Assembly: GCA_947628235.1 (NCBI GenBank)
Contig: CANQZC010000003.1
Span: 1-64,000 of the forward strand
Direction: 5' to 3'
DNA from: an uncultured Bacilli bacterium
Lineage (GTDB): Bacteria > Bacillota_I > Bacilli_A > RF39 > UBA660
DNA length: 64,000 bases
Numbering within the stretch: the first letter of the stretch is position 1; each line of letters begins with the position of its first letter. Below the pieces are notes generated by a model, which did no database searches, was not told the origin of the DNA, and saw only the letters and a list, made by a program, of their open reading frames with translations. A program made the position numbers and the translations under genes. Positions 6,610 through 13,728 of this stretch are shown here, piece after piece.

Positions 6610-8079
6610 ATTCTTGTAATATTTACATTGCCAGATCATGTCCTCTAGTTTGCCACCATCTTCCAGGTAAGGAATTAAACTTACCACTTTATCCGTTAGA
6701 CTAGTTAGGAGGTGGACATTCGGATTATTTGGGTTAGCAACTTGTGATTTATAATTGCCAAGATCAAAGGAGTATAGATGGCAAGGACCATATCTCCGGC
6801 AATAGTCATTATATATATCAAGTCCATTGGGATTCCAGCCCCAAAGTGAATGAGTGTCTCCCATAGTTTGCTGATCGCTGACTAAGAGAATGCGGGAGAC
6901 AGGCTGCCGCAACTCTTGAAACGCAGAACTAACACTTGTACCATAATCACAATTATCATTAGCTGCCATCTTGTTAATAAGAGTAAATGGAGATAGCATA
7001 CCAGAATAATGCTGTTCTTTAGCATAGCTACCAAACTTAATGAAGATTGTGTTCTGACGATTCTTTAGATACATAGCTGCCGCATAACAAGCACCAAGTT
7101 GCTTAATAGTCATACGACTATGAGCACTTACTTCACTCTCCATAGAACCACTAACATCTAGCATAATAGCAGTAGTACCAGGTAGTTCTGGCATATTCTG
7201 TACAGAATAAAGAAATGCCTGAGCAAGCGCCGCAAGAATAACAGGTGCCGCATCATTAATATTCAGATAAGCGGTATAAATCTGATAGGGAAATACTAGT
7301 GAGTTTCGTACTGCACCCTCATTAGTAATCTGCGGAATTAGATATTCTTGCACCCAATCAAGATTATAACCTAGTTTATCTGCCGAATCAAGAATGTTGC
7401 GGAGATTGCGCATAAGTGCTAGATAAGCGAGTTTATGTTCTTCTACAAGATTGACCCAGTTAGCTGCCTTTGAAAGATCATCCTCTGCCGCACTAATAGA
7501 AGCACGCCATGTTTCTGCTTCAATGCGTTCATCAGCCTTATAAGCATCAATTACTTTGGAATGTGCATGACAAATATTGATAAGATCATACATATTCCAA
7601 TTCTTCTCTTGGAGCTTATAACGACTAAGCGTATAGCGATCCATACTAGATAGATAATCTCCTGCTCCACGGATAAGAGCATGAGATCGTTTCTGCGGAA
7701 GCGTTGTCTCAAGAATTGCAAAGATCTCCGCAATATCATCAGGACGATGGATAAAATAATTATAATATCCACGCTTTTCCGCAAATGTTTTATTATTTAA
7801 ATAGGCTGCAACCAGTTGTGCGGCTGACCGCATTCCTAGTTCGTTCCTAGCAAATACAGATGCCTTAGCTAGAAACTCTGGGCCAAGGCTATCATATATA
7901 CGATCGGTCAGGTCAATAAATCGTTCAGTCTGCGTTCCCGCATTCTCATAAAAGCCACCTTCTAAATAAGAGGAAAAAAGAAAATTCATCCAATCCTCTA
8001 CTAGCGACTTCTCATATTGCCACGCGTCTTCGTAACTTTTTGCCTTTTGAGGGGAAACCGTTTGATTAAACTTTGACAT
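6595..8079 (-). CDS. rsr: Ro60/Rsr ortholog: TROVE domain plus von Willebrand A domain
   Basis: 494 residues, near the usual 520-540 of Ro60 proteins. Residues 1-295 form the TROVE HEAT-repeat ring, with conserved segments such as LAKASVFARNELGMRSAAQLVAAYL split around residues 69-93 and GAGDYLSSMDRYTLSRYKL around 138-156. Residues 300-494 form a vWA domain with an intact MIDAS: DVSGS (308-312), Thr381 in YGTSV, and Asp402 in LLVSDQQT. Ro proteins bind misfolded RNA in the ring and Y RNA on its rim; in bacteria they act with exoribonucleases in RNA degradation and stress survival. Start ATG follows GAAAGGTTAAGTTAAT. Immediately upstream in the same transcript lie three Y-RNA-like modules. Confidence 0.93.
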   Translation of the reverse strand: MSKFNQTVSPQKAKSYEDAWQYEKSLVEDWMNFLFSSYLEGGFYENAGTQTERFIDLTDRIYDSLGPEFLAKASVFARNELGMRSAAQLVAAYLNNKTFAEKRGYYNYFIHRPDDIAEIFAILETTLPQKRSHALIRGAGDYLSSMDRYTLSRYKLQEKNWNMYDLINICHAHSKVIDAYKADERIEAETWRASISAAEDDLSKAANWVNLVEEHKLAYLALMRNLRNILDSADKLGYNLDWVQEYLIPQITNEGAVRNSLVFPYQIYTAYLNINDAAPVILAALAQAFLYSVQNMPELPGTTAIMLDVSGSMESEVSAHSRMTIKQLGACYAAAMYLKNRQNTIFIKFGSYAKEQHYSGMLSPFTLINKMAANDNCDYGTSVSSAFQELRQPVSRILLVSDQQTMGDTHSLWGWNPNGLDIYNDYCRRYGPCHLYSFDLGNYKSQVANPNNPNVHLLTSLTDKVVSLIPYLEDGGKLEDMIWQCKYYKNEPCY

Positions 8080-8101
8080 ATTAACTTAACCTTTCTTAAC
8101 A

Positions 8102-8233
8102 CGAGGAAATACTGGTGAGAGTATAACTATAACCGCTCTACCGTTGAGCTACCCTCCCAGTGGTGGAAGGGGTTGGATTCGAACCAACAACCTGCGATTT
8201 TCCAGATCGAAGTAACACTCACCCCATCACTCG
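8102..8233 (-). ncRNA. Y-RNA-like module 3 with permuted tRNA mimic (YrlA type)
   Basis: Minus strand: outer stem CGAG/CTCG, internal loop TGATG opposite AGTATTTC, inner stem GGTGAGTGT/ACTCTCACC (one U-U), then TTACTTCG. The loop of this stem holds, in order, an anticodon-like hairpin CGAT-CTGGAAA-ATCG, a T-arm GTTGG-TTCGAAT-CCAAC (plus 8172-8188), the acceptor 3' strand CCCTTCC with A and CCA (8171-8161), two linker bases, the acceptor 5' strand GGGAGGG (8158-8152), U8-A9, and D-arm GCTC-AACGGTA-GAGC (8149-8135). It is a tRNA circularly permuted at the acceptor end, grafted on a Y-RNA stem, as described for bacterial YrlA RNAs. It ends 22 bp before the Ro start codon. Confidence 0.85.
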
Positions 8234-8244
8234 ACATTAACATT

Positions 8245-8325
8245 GCTGGAAATACTAGGAAGAGTATTGTTTTCATGTTTATGCTTAATAGGTATAAAGT
8301 GAAGTAACACTTCCTCCATCACAGC
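8245..8325 (-). ncRNA. Y-RNA-like module 2
   Basis: Same architecture as module 3 with covarying stems: outer GCTG/CAGC, internal loop TGATG opposite AGTATTTC, inner AGGAAGTGT/ACTCTTCCT (one U-U), followed by TTACTTC. The terminal loop is about 40 nt and A/T-rich with no tRNA-like element. The base changes in both stems keep pairing while the internal loop stays constant, which points to selection on RNA structure and a shared protein-binding site. Confidence 0.78.
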
Positions 8326-8340
8326 ATTATTAAGTTGTAC

Positions 8341-8442
8341 ACCGGAAATACTGGAAAGAGTGAAAATATAGATGTTCTTCCAAACACCCTTTACATAATA
8401 ATCCCATTTATTATCTCGAAGTAACTCTTTCCCCATCACGGT
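8341..8442 (-). ncRNA. Y-RNA-like module 1
   Basis: Outer stem ACCG/CGGT, internal loop TGATG opposite AGTATTTC, inner stem GGAAAGAGT/ACTCTTTCC (9 bp, perfect), then TTACTTCG; the terminal loop is about 60 nt with no tRNA-like arms. It begins about 7 nt after the -10 box of the promoter at 8449-8477, so it forms the 5' end of the transcript. Confidence 0.78.
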
Positions 8443-8448
8443 AAAACC

Positions 8449-8477
8449 ATTATAACAAAAAATTTTTTATTTGTCAA
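8449..8477 (-). promoter_or_regulatory. Perfect consensus promoter for the Y-RNA array and Ro gene
   Basis: TTGACA (plus 8472-8477), 17 bp spacer, TATAAT (plus 8449-8454), all consensus. The first transcribed base falls at or next to the outer stem of Y-like module 1. Confidence 0.88.
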
Positions 8478-8534
8478 AATGGAATAAGAATAAATTTTGT
8501 GTTATAATATATTTTAATCAGGAGGTGATTTTAT

Positions 8535-8843
8535 ATGGATGATGAAGTAGCCTATATTAAACTTAAATGTAGAGAATGTGATTGTATATACTTTCCTTGT
8601 GAAAAAATGGGTAAGCTCTGGCCGCCAGAATATTGCGGCTGCTGCCGCAAAGTATCTAGGGATATTGCAGATGAATATTATTTCCGCACAAGAGAGCAGT
8701 ATCCCAATATTTTGCAAAGCAATCGCTACACACAAGAACAGATTACTGCCGCATATCTCGATCTAATGGATTGGCTACATGAAAATATATATACCGCTCC
8801 AATAGTTAAGACATTGCATAGAGCAAAAGATTACACTACCTAG
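8535..8843 (+). CDS. Cys-rich protein of unknown function (102 aa)
   Basis: Rightward, divergent from the Y-RNA/Ro unit. Start ATG follows AGGAGGTGATTTTAT; a TATAAT at 8503-8508 is a probable -10 box. Residues 12-35 hold CRECDCIYFPCEK and CGCCRK, a likely zinc site; the rest is helical. It ends in an 8-bp convergent overlap with the next leftward gene. No family recognised. Confidence 0.75.
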   Translation: MDDEVAYIKLKCRECDCIYFPCEKMGKLWPPEYCGCCRKVSRDIADEYYFRTREQYPNILQSNRYTQEQITAAYLDLMDWLHENIYTAPIVKTLHRAKDYTT

Positions 8844-9063
8844 CCTTTCTAATTTCAAAAATTACACCGGGCTTTGGTCTGCGGTTATCTATGAAATCTT
8901 GTGCATCTTCTCGTGTAGCAAAAGAGAAAGCATCTTTTAGTTTGGTTACTCTTTCACCATTGGCATTAAGTGCTCTAAATGTAGTATCTGGTTCAGTCCA
9001 CGTCTTACTATAGACATCATAGATACGTTCTGTTCTTTTTCCATAAATTAAATATTCAGCCAT
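8836..9063 (-). CDS. Small basic protein (75 aa)
   Basis: Start ATG after AAGGATAGATGG. Sequence MAEYLIYGKRTERIYDVYSK then two short strands and a helix (ATREDAQDFIDNRR). It resembles the small single-domain proteins that phages of Gram-positive bacteria carry in early regions; no function known. Its 3' end overlaps the convergent 102-aa gene. Confidence 0.7.
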   Translation of the reverse strand: MAEYLIYGKRTERIYDVYSKTWTEPDTTFRALNANGERVTKLKDAFSFATREDAQDFIDNRRPKPGVIFEIRKAR

Positions 9064-9082
9064 CCATCTATCCTTAGGTAAA

Positions 9083-9137
9083 AATATAGTCCTAGTATTA
9101 CAGTGATTAATATTGCTGTTACTAGGACTATTTTTAT
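9083..9137 (-). terminator. Terminator after the RNA ligase gene (possibly bidirectional)
   Basis: Inverted repeat TAGTCCTAGTA/TACTAGGACTA flanked by A-run and T-run on both sides, so it can act in either direction. It lies between the RNA ligase stop and the next leftward gene. Confidence 0.8.
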
Positions 9138-9145
9138 ATCATTGT

Positions 9146-10075
9146 TCACAGACCAATAAAATCTCGTGCGGCCTGTTGAGTAAGTTTCCGCAACAGACCA
9201 AAATTAATAGTCGGCATCTTAAAACGTTTAAGAATTGCCTTCATCTCATCGAGAATACAACCATCAAAAACCTCGTTAAGATAGAAACCAATGCAACGAT
9301 GATCTGTAATATTAAACTCATCTAGTTCAAAATAAAGAGTTGTCTTTGCAACCGCTTTACCAAGTTCTGCGTTAGTAACAAACTCTGCTACAATCGCCGC
9401 TTCAACGTCAGTTTCCGCAACTTTAACACGAGGCTTTGGTTTGGACTCTTGGAGAACATACTTACCAATAACATAGTGTCCATATTTATTAATGAACTCT
9501 GGATTACGAATAACTACACCCTCACCAACTTGATCTTGTTGCACCATCAAGAAATGATTATCTTGTGCTAACCGCAGAATATCTTCATTGGTTGGGTTTT
9601 CCATAATAGTATTAGGGATATGCCATTGAGAAAGAGAATATTCATTTAGATATTTCTCAATCTCGTCTGGATGTAGATATTTATTTTCATCCAGATCAAA
9701 GATGTCAAAAATCCATAGAGCTTTCAAAGCACTAGGATCATATGTCTTAATATGACCAACGAATTTGGTGGAACCAAGCCACTCACCAAACACTTGAAAA
9801 TTTGGATGATCAGCCAAGAGACAAGCAATGAAAGAAGCCTCTCCGCTTTCATCAACAGTATCATAAAACCAATTAGCAAAGCCCGCATTGTCGTCCTCTG
9901 GTGTGAGGACTCGTTTGCGGCTGCCGCATACTAGTTCATTAGTATCTTTATCATAATATATACTAGCGTTAGTACCATCAAGTTTAGGAGAGATATAACA
10001 TTTTCCCTCTAGGATACCTTCCGCATCCGGAGTATTAAGTCTCTCTACATGTGTAAAAACATGATAATCTGTCAT
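9146..10075 (-). CDS. RNA ligase, T4 Rnl2-like
   Basis: 309 residues. Nucleotidyltransferase motifs in order: I KLDGTNA (Lys31 is the predicted AMP-accepting residue), Ia SRKR (52-55), III QVFGEW (94-99), IIIa WIFDIFD (121-127), IV EGVVIR (185-190), V GKYVLQES (Lys205). The size and the C-terminal helical domain fit the Rnl2 family, which seals 3'-OH/5'-phosphate nicks in duplex RNA, for example cleaved tRNA anticodon loops. No polynucleotide kinase gene is seen in the window. It lies near the Ro/Y-RNA unit and the tRNA cluster, which favours RNA repair. It has no clear strong ribosome site of its own; the start ATG is the first in frame. Confidence 0.9.
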   Translation of the reverse strand: MTDYHVFTHVERLNTPDAEGILEGKCYISPKLDGTNASIYYDKDTNELVCGSRKRVLTPEDDNAGFANWFYDTVDESGEASFIACLLADHPNFQVFGEWLGSTKFVGHIKTYDPSALKALWIFDIFDLDENKYLHPDEIEKYLNEYSLSQWHIPNTIMENPTNEDILRLAQDNHFLMVQQDQVGEGVVIRNPEFINKYGHYVIGKYVLQESKPKPRVKVAETDVEAAIVAEFVTNAELGKAVAKTTLYFELDEFNITDHRCIGFYLNEVFDGCILDEMKAILKRFKMPTINFGLLRKLTQQAARDFIGL

Positions 10076-10089
10076 TGTATGTCCTATCT

Positions 10090-10485
10090 TTAAATGAGGA
10101 GTTCCATTTCACCTGGGAAAGTAGGCCATTCTTTATCTCCGAAATATGCCTTTTGAGCATCTGGATGAAGAACTGCTTCAGAGTAGCAGGATGCCGCACC
10201 CTTTGGAACAAGTACAAGAAATGGAGCTTCACGATTCTTAAAATCTTCTTTATTAAATGGAGAGTTTCCTCCATAACTAGGATCTTCCGCGGGCTCATAT
10301 ACGTCATAAGTATCAGAGAACCATGTATCGTGGAAACCTATAATGTGTTTATCATATACACATCCCGCGTTATGCTCATAAGGGCGATCATCCCAGTCAT
10401 CACCCCAATATTCAGTATCATCGTCCGCGCCAAGAGCAAAACGAACAAATTAACCGTGTTTTTCCCAATCTATGACCTTTGGCAT
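10090..10485 (-). pseudogene. Small acidic protein gene interrupted by an in-frame TAA at codon 12
   Basis: ATG at 10485 is well placed after AAAGGAAAGTTC and under its own promoter. The frame reads MPKVIDWEKHG, then TAA (10452-10450), then 119 further open codons (FVRFALGADDDTEYW... to ...GEMELLI). No ATG/GTG/TTG lies soon after the stop, so the downstream part cannot easily be started independently. A CAA to TAA change would restore Gln. Either a recent nonsense mutation, stop readthrough, or a sequencing error. The downstream part keeps good codon structure, so any loss is recent. Family unknown. Confidence 0.75.
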
Positions 10486-10518
10486 GAACTTTCCTTTTCT
10501 CTCGCTTTCGATATTTAT

Positions 10519-10548
10519 ATTATAACATAATTATCGGCCAATAGTCAA
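10519..10548 (-). promoter_or_regulatory. Leftward promoter of the interrupted gene and RNA ligase
   Basis: TTGACT (plus 10543-10548), 18 bp spacer, TATAAT (plus 10519-10524). Confidence 0.75.
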
Positions 10549-10598
10549 GAGAAAAATGCGGGGAAGTAGCTCAAAAATTTTTGGACCAGCGTCGCGTG

Positions 10599-11315
10599 TT
10601 ATTTCTTGGGATACACCTGTAAGATCGTATCGTGTAGTGTTAGAATTTTATTGTTCCAAATTTGATCAGTTGGATAACCGCCAGTAAACCATAGATTATA
10701 ATGAAAATTTAAATAGATAACTTCTAAGAAACGTTCGGTGCGGGTGATAGGATAATGTTTATCGAAGAGTACGTTCATTTGATATATAATAGAAGATGGA
10801 AAATTATAGGATAAAATTGTATCAACAGAATTAATTGAAAGCAATAGTTCTTTAAGTTTTTCTGTATTTATTACCGGTCCGTTATTCTTCTTATCTATAT
10901 ATCTTTTTGCCTCTTGAAATGAATTACAAACATTAGATACAGATGATGTTGACGCTCCCGGAATTGTGAGGAACTGTTGCCTATGTATGTTTAGCAGGGA
11001 TGGCTCATTAATAAGATATATTGTTTCATAGGTTTTATTTCCGATAGTAAGCCGCCGCAATGTTGTCCCATACTTTTGAATTTTTGGCATTTGTTGGATG
11101 CGGTCATAATTATTTTGGCATCCCCGCAATATAATAGTGTTCCATTGTTTGTTTTCTAGGAATTGTAATTCATATTTATCTGCATCGAGCGGAAAGTCTC
11201 CTAATATAATAATAGTATCAGTATCATCGAGCTCCCGCAACTTAGGATTAACGTTAAAAGAAAACCTATCTGTCGGATTATGTTCAATAGAGCCAGTTAG
11301 GTATATTTTATTCAT
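10599..11315 (-). CDS. Degenerate calcineurin-like phosphoesterase (active site lost)
   Basis: 238 residues that follow the layout of the small phosphoesterases common in phages and mobile elements, but with key residues replaced: the GDxHG motif reads GSIEHN (8-13), the second Asp motif keeps ILGDF (37-41), GNHE has become RGCQNN (64-69), and the late His motifs read YNFP and TGGYP. The scaffold segment LTIPGASTSS matches the family's FxxGGAxS strand. So it is probably a catalytically dead homolog kept for binding, or a decaying gene. Its start overlaps the end of the 93-aa gene by 8 bp. Confidence 0.7.
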   Translation of the reverse strand: MNKIYLTGSIEHNPTDRFSFNVNPKLRELDDTDTIIILGDFPLDADKYELQFLENKQWNTIILRGCQNNYDRIQQMPKIQKYGTTLRRLTIGNKTYETIYLINEPSLLNIHRQQFLTIPGASTSSVSNVCNSFQEAKRYIDKKNNGPVINTEKLKELLLSINSVDTILSYNFPSSIIYQMNVLFDKHYPITRTERFLEVIYLNFHYNLWFTGGYPTDQIWNNKILTLHDTILQVYPKK

Positions 11316-11589
11316 CTGAATATAAGCCTCTCAACTTTAACCATCTCTTACTTTGTCTTGTTTCTATCTCTTGGTGAAGTTCATTAACGAGAGATAATTC
11401 TAATAGTGCTTCTGTATTTGTTAAAGATAAAGTGCCCACTAATTTATCTCCAATTTTAAAGAAAATACTATTTGCTAAAGTGCGGCCGATGATATAGATT
11501 TGCCAAGGTTCTACTTCGATCAACTCTTCAGCCGCCATTTCTTCTATTATATTCTTTAGGCGCGCATAGGAAATATTATTAATATCCAT
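11308..11589 (-). CDS. Uncharacterised protein (93 aa)
   Basis: Start ATG at 11589 follows GAGAGGAG; an upstream in-frame ATG lacks this. The product is alpha/beta with a helical end (ELHQEIETRQSKRWLKLRGLY). Unknown family. It is the first gene of the unit from the promoter at 11620-11648, with the degenerate phosphoesterase downstream. Confidence 0.7.
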   Translation of the reverse strand: MDINNISYARLKNIIEEMAAEELIEVEPWQIYIIGRTLANSIFFKIGDKLVGTLSLTNTEALLELSLVNELHQEIETRQSKRWLKLRGLYSDE

Positions 11590-11619
11590 TGAACTCCTCT
11601 CAAAACATATCATAGCATT

Positions 11620-11648
11620 ATTATAGTATAATTTTTTATTAGTGTCAA
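11620..11648 (-). promoter_or_regulatory. Leftward consensus promoter
   Basis: TTGACA (plus 11643-11648), 17 bp spacer, TATAAT (plus 11620-11625). Divergent from the rightward promoter at 11660-11688. Confidence 0.82.
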
Positions 11649-11659
11649 CAAGATTTTGA

Positions 11660-11688
11660 TAGACAGTAGATAAAAATTATGATATAAT
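11660..11688 (+). promoter_or_regulatory. Rightward promoter of the small-gene operon
   Basis: TAGACA, 17 bp spacer, TATAAT. The downstream region resembles that of the promoter at 18267-18296 (shared CAGTAGATAAA / CAGCAGATAAA spacer). Confidence 0.75.
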
Positions 11689-11724
11689 ATAATCAACGGA
11701 TGGCGCAATAGAAAGGAATTTTAT

Positions 11725-11898
11725 ATGGGCTTCCGCGCAATGGCTAAGCGAGTTAAAGAATTTCTAGTAGCTGCCGCAGAAACTGACTTGTGGAAGAAGT
11801 ATACCAAATTAAATGTAAAGCCGCAAATTGTTGATGTGCGGGTACGCGAGACTCGCGAAGGCTATGATATTCAAATGAGTATGAAAGTGAAACTCTAA
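11725..11898 (+). CDS. Small basic protein (57 aa)
   Basis: ATG after AAAGGAATTTTAT; sequence MGFRAMAKRVKEFLVAAAET then a beta-like stretch ending MSMKVKL. First gene of the rightward operon. No family recognised. Confidence 0.7.
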   Translation: MGFRAMAKRVKEFLVAAAETDLWKKYTKLNVKPQIVDVRVRETREGYDIQMSMKVKL

Positions 11899-11911
11899 GA
11901 AAGGAAGCAAG

Positions 11912-12220
11912 ATGAATGATGGTATAGCATATATCCTAACTACAATAAATCAAGATGGGTTAGATGTATCCTGCGATAACTTTGATATGGTAATTGGTGA
12001 AGAGACTGAACTCCTTACTACAGAATTTGCTATTATGAAAGTTATTTTTCATGGAGCGTACACAATTGTGCTCTGGAAGAATGGTGAAATAACTACTGTT
12101 AAATGCCAAGACGGTGATTTTTTTGATCGTGAAAAAGGCTTGGCAATGGCTATTATTAAATATATTGTTGACAATAATAGCGGACAATATAATAATATAT
12201 TTAAGCAGTGGTGCCACTAA
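11912..12220 (+). CDS. Small phage protein, copy 1 of a paralogous family (102 aa)
   Basis: ATG after AAGGAAGCAAG. The C-terminal half (VIFHGAYTIVLWKNGEITTV, then CQDGDFFDREKGLAMAIIK) has the pattern of a common phage domain: beta hairpin with xxNGxxTxVxCQxGDxFDxExG followed by a helix. Two further genes downstream (13052 and 13408) carry divergent copies. The role is unknown. TAATG overlap couples it to the next gene. Confidence 0.75.
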   Translation: MNDGIAYILTTINQDGLDVSCDNFDMVIGEETELLTTEFAIMKVIFHGAYTIVLWKNGEITTVKCQDGDFFDREKGLAMAIIKYIVDNNSGQYNNIFKQWCH

Positions 12221-12795
12221 TGTTAGTTATTAATTTATTTGGAGTGCCTGGGAGCGGAAAGAGCACAGGTGCCGCATTTATTTTTAGTCAATTAAAGATG
12301 GCGGGTGTTAATGCAGAGTTAATTACAGAATTTGCTAAGGATAAAGTTTGGGAAGGTAACGATACAGTATTTGAACCTGATAATCAGCTTTATCTTTTTG
12401 GCAAACAGTTTTACCGCATGTCACGTTGTAGAGATAAAGTTGATGCGTTAGTAACTGATAGTCCTTTGCCGCTGTGTGCTTTTTATAATAAGAGTGAAAC
12501 ATTAGGAATGGGTTTTAACATTCTTATTTGGAATGTATTTAATTCATTTAATAATTATAATGTACTATTGGAACGAGTTAAGCCCTATAATGAGAGAGGT
12601 AGACTGCAAACAGAGGAAGAAAGCGATGCAATGGCTTATCCATTAGCTCACTTCTTAGATTGCGGACCAATAGAGTATAAAAAGATACCCGGTGATATAG
12701 TTGGATATGAAAAAATTATCACTGAAACTTTAAGAATTTTACAAAATGGAAATTCAATGAAGCTCTGGGAACAAAGTCCTTTTATCCAAAAGTAG
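12220..12795 (+). CDS. P-loop NTPase/kinase-like protein (191 aa)
   Basis: ATG at 12220 within a TAATG overlap is preferred over upstream in-frame starts. Walker A GVPGSGKST (7-15) sits at the N-terminus; a Walker B-like DALVTDSPL is at about 81-89; LERVKPYNERGR (about 128-139) looks like a lid with arginines. The arrangement resembles phage AAA-type nucleoside/NadR-like kinases. Substrate unknown. Confidence 0.8.
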   Translation: MLVINLFGVPGSGKSTGAAFIFSQLKMAGVNAELITEFAKDKVWEGNDTVFEPDNQLYLFGKQFYRMSRCRDKVDALVTDSPLPLCAFYNKSETLGMGFNILIWNVFNSFNNYNVLLERVKPYNERGRLQTEEESDAMAYPLAHFLDCGPIEYKKIPGDIVGYEKIITETLRILQNGNSMKLWEQSPFIQK

Positions 12796-12807
12796 AAAGG
12801 AAATATA

Positions 12808-13047
12808 ATGGCTGATTATAGTACATTGAAGCCTAATCATTTCGATCCCCGCATTATGGACGATTGCAAAGAGGATATTGAATGGGACGCCTATAAGCGT
12901 TATCGTGAAGAGAAAGCATTTGAGGAAGAGCAGCGCTATCGTGACTATGAAGAACGTTGGCTTGAGAGCGATGCTTATTATAGCTATGAAGAACCATGGG
13001 AGCGTTATCCTGATAATTATAATACCGGCTATGGAGAGGATTGGTAA
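12808..13047 (+). CDS. Tyr/Glu/Arg-rich small protein (79 aa)
   Basis: ATG after AGAAAGGAAATATA. Extremely rich in Tyr, Glu, Asp and Arg (for example EEQRYRDYEERWLESDAYYS) with a single helix and an acidic tail. Low-complexity composition; no family. Lies in the coupled small-gene operon. Confidence 0.7.
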   Translation: MADYSTLKPNHFDPRIMDDCKEDIEWDAYKRYREEKAFEEEQRYRDYEERWLESDAYYSYEEPWERYPDNYNTGYGEDW

Positions 13048-13051
13048 GATT

Positions 13052-13408
13052 ATGAGGGGCTTTGAATGGAATGAGATTCACGACGCAATTGATCAAGTAG
13101 TTCATACACCGGACGCCGCATATATTCTTTGGGAAAGTGGTGCCACGAGCATTGGTAAATTGCGGGATGGAGAAACGTATAATAAACAAATGCTTTTTAA
13201 TCGAGCCTTGATTGTGGGGCTTTGTGAGACTAAAGGTCAACGTGATTTTTATGAATATTGGTGTAAAGAGTTTGATGATGATCGCGCTGTTGTTGAAGTT
13301 ATAAAAAATGAGGATAAGATTGACGCAGATGGCGTCTATTATAGATTAACGCCTAAAGGAGAGGCTTATTTGCGGAACATGCGCGCAGAAGAAGAGTGGT
13401 CATTTTAA
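13052..13408 (+). CDS. Small phage protein, copy 2 of the paralogous family (118 aa)
   Basis: ATG at 13052 after GGAGAGGA; the longer open frame upstream overlaps the previous gene and lacks a ribosome site. Segment AAYILWESGATSIGKLRDGE followed by YNKQMLFNRALIVGLC matches the hairpin-plus-helix pattern of the 11912 gene. The C-terminus adds about 45 residues. Coupled by TAATG to the next gene. Confidence 0.7.
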   Translation: MRGFEWNEIHDAIDQVVHTPDAAYILWESGATSIGKLRDGETYNKQMLFNRALIVGLCETKGQRDFYEYWCKEFDDDRAVVEVIKNEDKIDADGVYYRLTPKGEAYLRNMRAEEEWSF

Positions 13409-13728
13409 TGCGGCAGAGCTTAGAAACGTTAGAAGCTATAGCATTTGACAATCCCGTTACTAGATTACGTTTCAAAGATGGAACCACAACTAGGGTTGTC
13501 TGCCAAGAGAATAGAGAATATGATGCAGAAAGAGAGTTCATGCGGGCTCTCTTATCTGCTATATATGGCGAAGATGTAATTAATGATATATTACGTGAGA
13601 AGTGCGGCGGTTGGTATGAAAAATATTCGGACAAAAATAGATCAGATATTTCTCTGAACGGGTTCCCGCAATTTACTGATGCATTGACCTATATAGATCG
13701 GAGCGCATTTTTAGATGATGGAAGATAG
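13408..13728 (+). CDS. Small phage protein, copy 3 of the paralogous family (106 aa)
   Basis: ATG in a TAATG overlap. VTRLRFKDGTTTRVVCQENR then YDAEREFMRALLSAIYG again shows the hairpin-CQ-helix pattern, the closest of the three to the usual family. Unknown function. Confidence 0.72.
   Translation: MRQSLETLEAIAFDNPVTRLRFKDGTTTRVVCQENREYDAEREFMRALLSAIYGEDVINDILREKCGGWYEKYSDKNRSDISLNGFPQFTDALTYIDRSAFLDDGR

Noticed and set aside
8227-8439. 70-codon leftward frame in the Y-RNA region
   Set aside because: The covarying stems explain the sequence; the frame has no ribosome site and crosses the module boundaries.
10075-10530. 151-codon rightward frame
   Set aside because: Antisense to the interrupted leftward gene, Ile/Phe-rich random composition, no ribosome site.
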